From positions 1-64,000 of the forward strand of contig NZ_CP054666.1 in NCBI RefSeq assembly GCF_013348745.1: DNA of 64,000 nucleotides, read 5' to 3'. This document shows positions 47,922-57,680 of this stretch, piece after piece. This stretch comes from Mycoplasma sp. OR1901 (lineage in GTDB: Bacteria > Bacillota_I > Bacilli_A > Mycoplasmatales > Metamycoplasmataceae). Below the pieces are notes generated by a model that was given only the letters and a program-made list of their open reading frames with translations, had not been told where the DNA came from and ran no database searches. Each line of letters opens with the position of its first letter. Position 1 is the stretch's first letter. The position numbers and the translations under genes were made by a program.

Positions 47922-48893
47922 TTATTGTGCGTTTGTTTCTGCTTTGCTTTTTGCATCATTTAACATTTGGTTTAATTCTTCTAAAAATGTATTTGCTTTT
48001 TCTTGGTTTAAATTATTTTTTTCAGAATAGTATTTTTCTTTAAATTTATTTAATTTAGCTAATAATTCATCGCCAATAGAAGTTTTATCTTCTTCAAGAT
48101 TATCTGTGTAATCATAAATTTCTAATATTTTATCGTCTATCGAGCTTGTGAAATCATTGTCTCCACTATCTTGTTTTTCTTCTGTTTCACTTGGAGATTC
48201 TGTTTCTTCTTCATCTTTAACTTCACTTGTTTTATCTTCGTTTGGAGTTTCTACTTCTTCATCAGTATTTTCTTCAACAGTTTCATTTTGTTCTTTGTCA
48301 GGATTATCTATTTGATTTTTTTGATTTTTAATTACATCTATAAAATCACTTAGTGATTTATAAGCTTTTACTACTTCTTCTCCTGCGAATCCTTCATTTG
48401 GCATTTTTTCACTTATTTTGATTAATTTGTCAAATAATTCTTTAACTAAAGCATCGTATCTTTTTTCAGGATCATCAGATAATTCGTCATGTAAATCTCA
48501 AGATGTTGAGACTAATTCACCTAATTTATCTTTTGTAATTTGTTCATCACTTGTTTCGCTTGTATTAGTTTCGGTTTCGTTTTTTTCTTCTGGAGCATCT
48601 TTTTTCTCAGTTTCGGTTTCTTCTGTTACTGTAGTTTCGCTATCGTTAGTTCCTTTGTTTTTCTCATTAGGAACTTCAGTTTCTTTTTTTACTTCATTAT
48701 CAACTTCAGTGGTTATGCCAGTGTTATTTTCTTCGTTTGCTTTTTTACTATCTGTATTATTAGTTTCGGTATTTCCTGTATTTTGGTTGTTGTTTACATT
48801 ATTTTCTGAATTATTTGAACATGAAACAACAATAATAGAGCTTGTTCCTAATAAAGGTAACAATAACCTTTTTAAGTAATTTATTTTTTTCAT
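47922..48893 (-). CDS. Lipoprotein with acidic low-complexity linkers
   Basis: A 323-aa lipoprotein. Signal MKKINYLKRLLLPLLGTS and lipobox VVSC; then Asn/Thr/Glu-rich linker to about residue 120; a short helical part (WDLHDELSDDPEKRYDALVKEL); a second acidic linker; and a C-terminal helical segment ending ETNAQ. Its signal is close to that of the gene at 47752, suggesting shared ancestry of the N-terminus. TGA Trp at residue ~132. Promoter carries the palindrome shared with the 32-kb operon. Confidence 0.85.
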
Positions 48894-48932
48894 TTTTTCC
48901 TCATTTATTATTTATTTTCAATTTGTTTAAAC

Positions 48933-48961
48933 ATTACTGTTTAGTAATATAAAAGATTATA
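48933..48961 (-). promoter_or_regulatory. Promoter with shared palindromic operator
   Basis: On the minus strand, extended -10 TGCTATAAT (TATAAT 48961-48956), 7 nt, then the palindrome ATTACTAAACAGTAAT (48948-48933). On the plus strand this reads ATTACTGTTTAGTAAT, differing from the 32-kb operator core in one base. It would overlap the transcription start of the lipoprotein gene at 48893. Confidence 0.6.
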
Positions 48962-49115
48962 GCATAATTATTCAAAAAATAATCACTATTTTTATTAATT
49001 TATTATTATAAAATTCAACACCAAAATTAGTAATAAATTTAAATTTAGAAAAAAATAAAAAAATGATAAAATAATAAAGCATAAATTAAGTTACAGCAGT
49101 TTATTATAACTAAGA

Positions 49116-49182
49116 AAAATTTAGCATGTCAAACTTTGCGAGTAGTTTAAGCTGTTTAAACGAAAACATTAAGCTAAATTTT
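49116..49182 (+). promoter_or_regulatory. Structured 5' leader of rpsD
   Basis: Arms AAAATTTAGC (49116-49125) and GCTAAATTTT (49173-49182) form a 10-bp stem enclosing a second hairpin, GTTTAA / TTAAAC (about 49146-49161), in the ~150-nt region before rpsD. S4 represses its own mRNA in other bacteria, so this could be its binding site. That role is inferred only. Confidence 0.5.
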
Positions 49183-49228
49183 AATAGCTAGAAATAAACC
49201 CTCAAACTTCTATGCGGAAAGAGGAAAA

Positions 49229-49828
49229 ATGTCAAGATATACAGGACCAGTTTTCAAAAAAGCTCGTCGTTTAGGTTTTTCTATTTTAGAAACAGGTAAA
49301 GAATTTTCTAAAGGTAGAAAAAGAACTTACGCACCAGGGCAACACGGAAACAAAAGAGTTAAATTATCAGATTACGGATTACACTTATACGAAAAACAAA
49401 AAGTTAAACACTTATTCGGTGTAAACGAAAAACAATTACGTAAAGCTTTTGAAAAAGCAGTTAAAGCTAAAGGAGTTACAGGTACAAACTTATTACAATT
49501 ACTTGAAACTCGTTTAGATAACGTAGTTTACAGAGCTGGATTTGCTACAACAAGAAGACAAGCTCGTCAACTTGTTAACCACGGACACTTTACATTAAAC
49601 GGTAAAAAAGCTAACATCCCTTCAATGGTTGTATCATTAGGTGATGTTGTTGAATTAAAAGAAAAATCAAGAACAAACAAACAAATTGTTGAAGCTTTAG
49701 AAACAAAACAAGCTTCAGCATGAATGACAAGAAAAGACTTTACAGCTAAATTAGATAGATTACCAGAAAGAACAGAAATTCACTCAGAAATTAAAGATGC
49801 TTTAGTTGTTGAGTTCTATTCTAAATAG
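49229..49828 (+). CDS. rpsD: 30S ribosomal protein S4
   Basis: A 199-aa primary rRNA-binding protein: [15 protein letters not shown] at the start, the YAPGQHG motif, and an S4 domain ([32 protein letters not shown]). One TGA Trp near residue 166. AAGAGGAAAA before the ATG. Standard length. Confidence 0.98.
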
Positions 49829-49849
49829 TCGAAAGGATAAGAAGAAAAT

Positions 49850-50065
49850 ATGAAAAAAGATTTACATCCTGCTTACCACGAAGTTAAAGTTGCTTGTTCA
49901 ACTTGTCAAAAAGAATACACTTTTAAATCAACAAGAAAAAACTTTACAGTTGACGTATGTTCAAACTGTCACGCAGTGTTCACTGGAAACAAAACTCAAA
50001 TCAAAGCTACAGGTAGAATTGATAGATTTAACAAACGTTTACAAAAATCAAACACAAATAAATAA
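49850..50065 (+). CDS. rpmE: 50S ribosomal protein L31
   Basis: A 71-aa protein, MKKDLHPAYHEV start. Zinc-binding form: CSTC and CSNCH. GAAAGGATAAG ribosome site. Follows rpsD by 21 nt. Confidence 0.96.
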   Translation: MKKDLHPAYHEVKVACSTCQKEYTFKSTRKNFTVDVCSNCHAVFTGNKTQIKATGRIDRFNKRLQKSNTNK

Positions 50066-50073
50066 TCGTTAAG

Positions 50074-50104
50074 AATCAAGCTATTTCCTAGCTTGATTTT
50101 TAAA
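50074..50104 (+). terminator. Terminator of rpsD-rpmE
   Basis: AATCAAGCTA / TAGCTTGATT with a TTTCC loop and T tail. Confidence 0.85.
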
Positions 50105-50142
50105 TAATTTTTTACTTAAAATAATATATAATTTAAATACTT

Positions 50143-50487
50143 ATGAATAATATAAATTTAAAAAGAAAAGAAGCATTAATTAGAAATATGATTGCAGATA
50201 TTTTATTTAATGAAATAACAAATAAAAATATCATTGATCCAGTTGTTATGGATGTTGAGTTATCATCAGATTTAAGTTATCTTAAAGTTTATGTAAACTT
50301 ATTTTCAAATAAAGAAAAAGGTTTAATTGCACTTAATAATTCTGCAGGTATTGTAAAAAGAATTTTAGCTAAAAGATTAAATTGAAGAAAAGTTCCGTCA
50401 GTTAAATTCTATTTTGATGATGTATCTTCAATTGGAAGTAGAATTGATGAAGTTTTACTTAAAATTAAGAGCGAGGAAAATAATTAA
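50143..50487 (+). CDS. rbfA: 30S ribosome-binding factor A
   Basis: A 114-aa KH-like factor for 16S 5' maturation: KRKEALIRNMIADILFNEI, VMDVELSSDLSYLKVYVNLFS, then VPSVKFYFDDVSSIGSRIDEVL, all typical. One TGA Trp. The TAATG overlap couples it to the next gene. Confidence 0.94.
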
Positions 50488-50954
50488 TGATATATGACAA
50501 AGTTGTTAATGCTGATGTTTATCAAACTAAATATCCAGCATTAAATCGTGCTTTAAAATTACTCAAAGAATTTGATTTTAACACTTTAGATTTTGGTATC
50601 ACACAAATTGATGAGAAAATTAAAATTGTTAAAATGAAGTATAAAGAATTATTTCCTGAAGAAACTTTTGGTGAAATTCATGCTAAAAATGTGGATATAC
50701 ATATTTATGCAGGAGAATGTGATGAGATATTTGGATATGATTTAAATCCTAAATATACTGAACAAAACGTTTTATTACATAAACCTGAGAATGATGTTGT
50801 TTTCGTAAATTACGATAATAAAAATAATTATTTACGTTTAGCAGAAGGATATTTTGCCTTATTTTTACCAGGTGAATTACATTGTCCGCTAATTACTGAT
50901 AAAACAAAACAAGAAATAACTAAAATAATAATAAAAATTAATATAGAGGAATAA
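50487..50954 (+). CDS. YhcH/YjgK/YiaL-family protein (DUF386)
   Basis: A 155-aa beta-sandwich protein. Family hallmarks: EIHAKNVDIHIYAGECDEIFGYDL and YFALFLPGELHCPLI, containing the His/Glu metal-site residues. Members act as sugar anomerases (sialic-acid anomerase NanQ in E. coli). No sialic-acid genes are seen nearby; it lies between rbfA and asnS, coupled to rbfA by 1 nt. Confidence 0.9.
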   Translation: MIYDKVVNADVYQTKYPALNRALKLLKEFDFNTLDFGITQIDEKIKIVKMKYKELFPEETFGEIHAKNVDIHIYAGECDEIFGYDLNPKYTEQNVLLHKPENDVVFVNYDNKNNYLRLAEGYFALFLPGELHCPLITDKTKQEITKIIIKINIEE

Positions 50955-50955
50955 T

Positions 50956-52314
50956 ATGCATACTATTAAAAAAATGATTTTAAAACCTAACTTTTATGAT
51001 GGGTGAAATGATGTTACTGTTAAAGGTTGAGTTACATCTAACAGAGGTAGCAAAAAAATTCGTTTCATTGAAATGAATGATGGTTCAACTGTTAAAAACT
51101 TACAAGTTGTTTTTAAAGGTGAACAATTCGATTTTGATTTATTAGATCAATTAAGAAATGGTGCAGCTATCGAAATTAAAGGTTCTTTAAATGCAACACC
51201 TAATTCACCACAACCAATTGAAATGAAAGCTACAGAATTAATTGCTTATAAAAATGTTGATGAAGATTTTCCTATCCAAAAACAAGAGATGAAAATTGAA
51301 ACATTAAGAGAAATTCCACACCAAAGACATAGAACTAACTTATTTAGATCAGTTATGTTAATCCGTTCAACTTTAGCTAAAGAAGTACATAAATACTTTG
51401 ATAATAAAGGATTTTACTACATGAATAGCCCTATTATCACAAGTAATGATGGAGAAGGAGCTGGAGAAACATTTTTAGTAGATGACTCATCTAAAGAAGG
51501 AAACTTTTTTGGTAAAGGTAATAAAGCTAGTTTAGGTGTTACAGGTCAGTTACATGGGGAAAGTTATGCATTAGGTATGAATAAAATTTATACTTTTGCA
51601 CCTACTTTTAGAGCGGAAAATTCAAACACAAAAAGACACTTAGCAGAGTTTTGAATGATTGAACCTGAAATGGCTTTTTATGACTTAAATAAAACTATTT
51701 TATTAGCTGATGATATGCTTAAAGTAGTTATTAGAAACACTTTATCAGTTAACAAATTAGAAATCGAATATCTAAACGAACATGTTGATAACAACTTAAT
51801 TGCTCGTTTAGAAAGTTACATTAATACACCACTTAAAATTATTGATTACAAAGACGCAATTGAAGAATTATTAAAAGTTAAAGATAGATTTGAAAATCAA
51901 GATATTAAATTTGGTTTAGACTTAGGAAGCGAACACGAAAAATACTTAACAGACGAACTTTATAAAGCACCTGTTGCCGTAATTAACTTCCCTAAAGACT
52001 TTAAAGCATTCTATATGTATCAAAATGAAGATGGTAAAACTGTTGCTGCTTTTGACCTTTTAGTTCCAGGAGTTGGAGAATTAATTGGTGGTAGCCAAAG
52101 AGAAACAAATTATGACAAACTTGTTCAACGTGTAAATGAATTAGGTATCGACCAAGAAGATTTACAATGATACTTAGATTTAAGACGTTTTGGACACATG
52201 CAATCATCTGGTTTTGGAGTAGGGTTTGAAAGACTTGTAATGTATGTTGCAGGTATGGAAAATATTAGAGATACAATCCCTTATCCAAGAACACCAGGAA
52301 ACATTAAAATGTAA
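50956..52314 (+). CDS. asnS: Asparaginyl-tRNA synthetase
   Basis: A 452-aa class IIb synthetase. N-terminal OB-fold anticodon-binding domain ([18 protein letters not shown]); motif 1 region [15 protein letters not shown]; motif 2 [22 protein letters not shown]; motif 3 [22 protein letters not shown] with the asparagine-type ending IPYPRTPG. Five TGA Trp codons. AGAGGAATAAT ribosome site. Confidence 0.97.
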
Positions 52315-52319
52315 TAGCA

Positions 52320-52344
52320 AAAGTAAGTTTCGACTTACTTTTTT
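52320..52344 (+). terminator. Terminator of asnS
   Basis: AAAGTAAGT-TTCG-ACTTACTTT and T tail. Confidence 0.85.
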
Positions 52345-52750
52345 ATTATTTTGAGCGGTTGAAGGATTAGTTATGAAATTAAGTAATCGCCCACAAATAA
52401 TATGCTGTTTTAGGAGAATGATAGTTCAACTATAATTTGAAAATTTGAATTTTTATAACTATAAATTAATTTGTACAAATATATAATACGTTTAAAAATA
52501 GTTTTATTATATCGTAATATTATAGAGTTACTTTTGAATGATTTATGAACATAAAAAAGATTTTAATGTGTAATTTATAATAAAAATATATTTTAAGATT
52601 TAAGAAAACAAGTAAAGTTTTTTACTAAAAAGTGATTCAATAATGTGAAAACGTCAAATTAATATTAAAAATGTAGCAAACCTCTAAATCCGAACCAGAT
52701 TTAGGGGGTTCACTACAAAATAGCTTTCTTAACACTATTTTTATTTATTT
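52345..52750. other. Intergenic, ~400 nt with repeat elements, no gene seen
   Basis: No convincing reading frame. It contains an element at 52361-52400 (GGATTAGTTATGAA ... AATCGCCCAC) related to one at 55237-55280, and the hairpin at 52668-52713 related to the one at 55147-55191. The middle (52440-52660) is featureless AT-rich DNA. Confidence 0.6.
52668..52713 (-). repeat. Hairpin repeat, copy 1 (also probable terminator)
   Basis: On the plus strand TAGCAAACCTCTAAATC ... GATTTAGGGGGTTCACTAC, able to form a stem of roughly 18 bp. On the minus strand it is followed by T5, so it can end the OLD-gene transcript. A diverged copy lies beyond the other side of the module at 55147-55191. Confidence 0.65.
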
Positions 52751-54628
52751 TTATTCTCCTAATAAATAGTCAAATAGATTCTTAAAGTTTTCTATTGTTT
52801 TATCATTAATTTCTATTTTATCTGCTAAAATTTGTTTTTTAAATGCTGTAGCAAATTCAAATGTTTTATTGTTTTTCATATCATATTTTTCAAAACCATT
52901 AAACATGTCTTCTATTTCAACAATTGATTTTAATTTTGGTACATCTTTAAATTGAACAATGTTTTCAAACTTTTCTTTTAAATCATTTTTGAATTCATTG
53001 CCAGCTGAATCTCCATCAACTAAAAAGTTTGGTGTTTTTGTTATGTTGAATAAATGTTTAATGTTATTTGAAGATTTTTTAACACCTTGAAAAGGTAAAA
53101 ATTTGATATTATCATATTCTAACTTTTCCGCCATTGCTGTTAGGTAACAATAATCTGTAATACCTTCCACAAAGTAGATTGGTGATTTATCTTTATCTAA
53201 GAATACATTAGATGACACAGCGAAAGAATTTAATAACGGATTCAATGCATTTATATGATTTTGATCAATATCATGAAATTTGCTTAATACAGTTGAACTA
53301 ATTAATCCATCGTATTCGTTTTGTATCACAAATCTAAGCTCTTCAAGGTAATTTGTATCAATTAAAAATGGGTCATGTGTAGTTACGATGAATATAATCC
53401 CTGTTTTATAAGCAAATTCTCTCAGTTTAGATACTAATAATTTTCTCGATTGAGGAGTTATGTTGTTTCCAAATGTTTCATCAATTAGCACAAATTTTGG
53501 TTTCATTTCGTTGTTTGTGTTTAATTTTAGCCAAATAAATAGTTCAAAAAATCACTTAAATCCATCAGATTGTTTTTCAAAATCAAGTGGTGAATCATTT
53601 TGATAAAAAGCAAATTCAATTAAACCTTCTTCAATAATAATTTTAAATTTATATTCAGTGTTTTCTGTTGTTTTGATAATTTTATTAAATTCACTAGAAA
53701 GATTATTGAAATCTTTTACTAAGCGTTCTTCTAACCTTCTTCTAAATGCTGAAGAACTTTGTTTTAATTTTGATAACACATCTTTAAAATCATTATTTGT
53801 TATTTCAAATAATTTATCGATACTACTTTCTTTATTTTCGTTTTCATTTTTTAATGAATATAAAAAAGATTTGTTATTTAAATTAAGTTTTTGATAATCA
53901 ACAATATCATTAAATTGAATGTTGTAATTGTCTTTTAAAATATAGCAATAAATTTCAAAAGTGTTTTCATCTTTTTCGACAAATTCTTCTATTTCCATTC
54001 CTTTTGTTGAGGTTATATCAATGTATCATGGTCAGTAATTATCATCTCCTTTATAACAATATAATTGAGTAATTTTTCCATTTGGGTTTATTTTTTTGGT
54101 TGACTCTTCAGTTGGACCTTTATACCCATTGTATGAATTACTATAGTTAAATTTATAATCTAATGATTTAATAGTTATTTTTAAATAAACATAATCATTT
54201 TGAGAAAGTTTAATGTTTGCTTTATTTTTAAGAACCGCGCATGTAGCTTTTGTTTTTGCACCATGACTTTGTATATTTATAATATCATCTATGTTTAATT
54301 TGATATTATCAAAAGTATAAGGCTGTTGTTTTTTGCTTGAAGAAAAAACGTTATATATTTTCACATTCGTTTCATATGTTGTTTTCATTTCGGTGAAATT
54401 TGGCTTTGAATTTTCTATGTTAGGATATTGAGCGTATTTTAATGCTTCCAAAACATTAGATTTACCAACGTTATTTAGACCTACAACAAATAGTAGGTTT
54501 CCTATTTTTTCTTCTCCTTCTTCAATATTTGTATTCAATAAAATACTTTGTTTCTTATTTTTATCATCTTCAAAATTTAAGTTTTTGAAGTTTTTAATTT
54601 CTAATTTTGTTGAAATAATATTGTTCAT
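52751..54628 (-). CDS. OLD-family ATPase/TOPRIM nuclease
   Basis: A 625-aa protein, one continuous frame with TGA as Trp. N-terminal SMC/RecF-like ATPase: Walker A GLNNVGKS (50-57), a long middle region, Walker B FVLIDE (D383, E384) and H-loop TTHD (H418). C-terminal TOPRIM: VEG with E488, DGDSAG with D538/D540, and VEIED (E571, E573). This is the layout of OLD nucleases, which act in phage defence (P2 Old, GajA of Gabija, retron effectors). No helicase, reverse transcriptase or AriB-type partner is adjacent. Its start overlaps the HTH gene stop by 1 nt. Confidence 0.88.
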
Positions 54629-55026
54629 TAGAATTCCTTTCTGTTAAGTAAAATATTAATTTCTTTCTTTGCTTCTTCAAAATTAATATCATCTAAATTT
54701 ATTGTTAATTCTATTAATTTTTTTTTAAGTTTAAACATTTTGTCTTTTTTATTTAATTCAAACATCAAGAGTTTTTTATTGTTATATTTGTCGTTTAGCA
54801 CTGAAATATAATTCATAACATAGTAATTGCTTATATATTCATTTTCATCGATAAATTTTAATAACTCTTTTACCTTAGCGTTAATTTTAGTTGTTTTTTT
54901 TCGATCATATAAGTCAATAAACTTATACAATGTGGGCCTGCTTATATTTAGTGCCTTAGATAGACTAGACAATCTTAAGTCAGAATTTTCTATTTTTTCT
55001 TTTATTCCCATATTCATATTATACAA
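54628..55026 (-). CDS. Small HTH protein, partner of OLD nuclease
   Basis: A 132-aa protein. LSSLSKALNISRPTLYKFIDLY (near residues 19-40) is a helix-turn-helix; the rest is Lys/Glu-rich helix with no known domain. Three candidate ATGs lie at 55026, 55017 and 55011. A TATAAT on the minus strand overlaps the first (55023-55018), so the transcript probably starts near the third ATG, MGIKEKIEN, giving a near-leaderless mRNA and a 127-aa product. The palindrome at 55031-55047 lies just upstream, suggesting self-repression. TAATG coupling to the nuclease gene. Confidence 0.75.
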   Translation of the reverse strand: MYNMNMGIKEKIENSDLRLSSLSKALNISRPTLYKFIDLYDRKKTTKINAKVKELLKFIDENEYISNYYVMNYISVLNDKYNNKKLLMFELNKKDKMFKLKKKLIELTINLDDINFEEAKKEINILLNRKEF

Positions 55027-55047
55027 ATATTTTACAAATTTTGTAAA
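55018..55047 (-). promoter_or_regulatory. Promoter and palindromic operator of HTH-OLD module
   Basis: On the minus strand TTTACA, 18-nt spacer, TATAAT (55023-55018). The 17-bp perfect palindrome TTTACAAATTTTGTAAA occupies 55031-55047, overlapping the -35 and spacer. A further half-site TGTAAA lies at 55062-55067. This is where a repressor would block RNA polymerase. Confidence 0.65.
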
Positions 55048-55581
55048 TATTTAACAAAAAATGTAAATTTTATATTTTTTTATTTAATAATAATTATCTC
55101 ATGTCAACTTTAGTTAAAGGACGCAATAAATATAATTAAAAAGACTAACTATAGCAAACCTCTAAATCCCGACCGGGTTTAAGGGTTTGTTACAGAGCAC
55201 TACTTTTTATGGAATTTTTAATAAAAGTTGGGGTCGGAGGAATAGTTACGAATTATCCAATTATTAAGCAATCGCCCGAAAACAGTACTTTTGTGGGCGA
55301 TTCAAAAATAATGTGGGCAATTATAAATATTCTTAAAATATCTATTTGTAATTATTTTGTTTAATAACTCATTTTTTATTTATTAGAAATAGAGTCCAAA
55401 AGAAAGCCATCGAATTTAATAAAGTCCAATATAAAGTTATATAATATTTTTATATAAATTTAAAACACAAAAAAGGTTTATAAAAATGTTGAATTTTAAG
55501 TTACATATAACAAAATAACTTAATTATTTTGTCGTTTATTATAGATATATAGTGTTAAAAGTTGAAAACACGGAGATAGAA
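55048..55581. other. Intergenic, ~530 nt with repeats, no gene seen
   Basis: Contains the second hairpin repeat (55147-55191), the related element 55237-55280 and an inverted pair AATCGCCC / GGGCGATT (55270-55277, 55295-55302), then a second GTGGGCAATT. The rest is AT-rich leader of the repeat protein gene. No reading frame of note. Confidence 0.6.
55147..55191 (+). repeat. Hairpin repeat, copy 2
   Basis: TAGCAAACCTCTAAATCCC / GGGTTTAAGGGTTTGTTA, a long imperfect stem. The first 17 nt are identical to copy 1 at 52668-52713, while changes in the other arm mostly keep pairing. Confidence 0.65.
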
Positions 55582-57633
55582 ATGAGTGTAAAAAATAATT
55601 TAATTATAAGTGATACAACGGGGTATTTAGTAATCGATAAAAGCAATATAGATAAATATATTGAGGAAGGTTATATATCTAAAAATAATTATTTTGATTG
55701 ATATGAGTTAGTAAAATCAATCGATAATTATTCATCAATTAAGTGAATGTTAGATAAAAATTTAAAAATAAACACAAAAGTCAAAATTTTACATTTAAGT
55801 CTTCCGAATGTAACTGTTATGGTATATGAACAGTTCAAAAATAATACATCCTTAATAAGTATCGATATGCCAAACGTAGCAGTAGTTGTTAGAGGAGCAT
55901 TTGAAGGAGCTACATCTTTAATGAATGTTAATTTACCAGGTGCAAAAGAAGTTCATGATCAAGCTTTTAAAAACACCTTATCTTTAACCAATCTTAATAT
56001 CCCTAATGTAAATTATATCGGAGCTAATACATTCGAATCATCCAAATATATTGATATTTTGGTTGATTCCAATAAAAACAATCTTGCTATTATTAATAAC
56101 ATACTTATTGACGGCACAAAGGCTACAGGTGATATTAAAATACCAGAACATGTAACTTCAATTTATGATAGTGCTTTTAAAAACAATACATCCCTAACGA
56201 GTGTTGATATGCCAAAAGTGACCAAAATTGGCTTTCATTCTTTTTGAGGAAATACGTCTTTAATTAGTGTTAACATGCCAAATGTAAATGAAATTGAGGG
56301 ATATGCATTTGCTAATACGACTTCTTTAATTAATGTTAATGTTCCAAATCTGATTAGTATCAGTACAAACGCATTTGAATCATCCAAATATCTTGAAAAT
56401 TTAATTGATTCAAATAAAAACAATTTAGTTGTCATTAACAATATACTTATTGACGGCACAAAAGCTATAGGTGATATTAAAATACCAGAATATGTAACTG
56501 AAATTTTAAAATATGCTTTTAGAAATAATAATTCTTTAACTAGCGTAAACATGCCTAATGTAACTAAAATAGGTAGTGGTGCTTTTGAACGCAATACCAA
56601 TTTAACAAGTGTTAATATGCCAAAGGTTAAGGTTATTGGTATTGACGCTTTCCGTAATAATGTGTCTTTAAAAACTGTAAACATGCCTAATGTAACTAAA
56701 ATAGATAGCTATGCTTTTTATAACACTTCATTGACAAATGTTGATTTGAAAAATTTAGTTCAAATTAATGAATCGTCTTTTGCTCATAATAAATTATTAA
56801 CAAGTGTTAATATGCCTAATTTAACAGAAATTGGTGTGAATGCATTTGAATGAAATGTGTCTTTAAAAACTGTTAATTTACCTAATATAAAGGTAATTCC
56901 TTGAGGTGTTTTTAGTCGCACTAAATCTTTAGTAAGTTTAAATATACCAAATGTAACTTCTATTTATTATCGTAGCGCATTTAAATCATCAAAATACCTT
57001 AAAAACTTAATTGATTCAAATAAAAACAATTTAGCTATTATTAACAATATACTTGTTGATGGTACAAAAGCTACAGGTGATATTAAAATACCGGAACATG
57101 TAACAAAAATTAGTAGAGGTGCTTTTGAGAGCAATAATTCTTTAACTAGTATTGATTTAGCGAATATAACTGAAATTAGTAGTGAATCTTTTATTAAAAA
57201 TACTAGTTTAATAAGTGTTAATATGCCGAATGCGACCGAAATTCATTTTAATGCTTTTAAGGATAATACATCCCTAAGGAATGTTAATATGCCTAATGTA
57301 ACAACAATTGGAGGATATGCTTTTGAAAATAATACATCATTAGCTAGCATTGATTTACCAAATGTAAAGGATATTTATGAAGGCGCTTTCAAAAACAACA
57401 GATCTCTTACAACAATTAATATGCCAAAAGTAACTAAAATCGGTAACGAAGCTTTCGAGGGTTCAAGATATTTAACAAGTGTTAATATGCCAAATATAAA
57501 CTATATTAGTTTTAATGCATTCGAGAACACAAATATTACATATGAAAAATCAATAGTACCTTCATCCATGTCAAAAAATGAATTTTATGATTTAAAAAAT
57601 AATCTAACAAAGCCATATAAAAAAGAAAAATAA
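55582..57633 (+). CDS. BspA-like leucine-rich repeat (LRR_5) protein, no export signal
   Basis: A 683-aa protein. After a ~70-aa N-terminal region, it consists of ~23-residue repeats of the form AF-x-NNTSLTSVDMPNVTKIG. Three times the run is interrupted by a longer insert (SSKY.....DSNKNNLAIINNILIDGTKATGDIKIPE) near nt 56030, 56380 and 56990. LRR_5 proteins of mycoplasmas and trichomonads usually bind host or other proteins. The start is MSVKNNLIISD after GGAGATAGA, with no signal peptide, lipobox or membrane segment, which is unusual for this class. TGA Trp codons occur at several repeats. Confidence 0.88.
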
Positions 57634-57640
57634 TATACAA

Positions 57641-57680
57641 AAAATTAACATTTCATACAAATGTTAATTTTCATTTCTTA
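57641..57680 (+). terminator. Terminator of LRR protein gene
   Basis: AAAATTAACATTT / AAATGTTAATTTT with a CATAC loop; symmetrical, so it may also serve the convergent ABC genes. Confidence 0.75.

Noticed and set aside
48171-48879. Plus-strand hydrophobic frames opposite the lipoprotein gene at 48 kb
   Set aside because: They are the complement of Glu/Thr/Lys-rich codons and lack ribosome sites; the minus-strand frame has signal peptide, lipobox and promoter.
44628-52344. AAAGTAAG / CTTACTTT hairpins at 44628, 44742 and 52320 as a mobile repeat family
   Set aside because: Each sits directly after a stop codon with a T run, and loops differ; they are best explained as ordinary terminators with similar stems.
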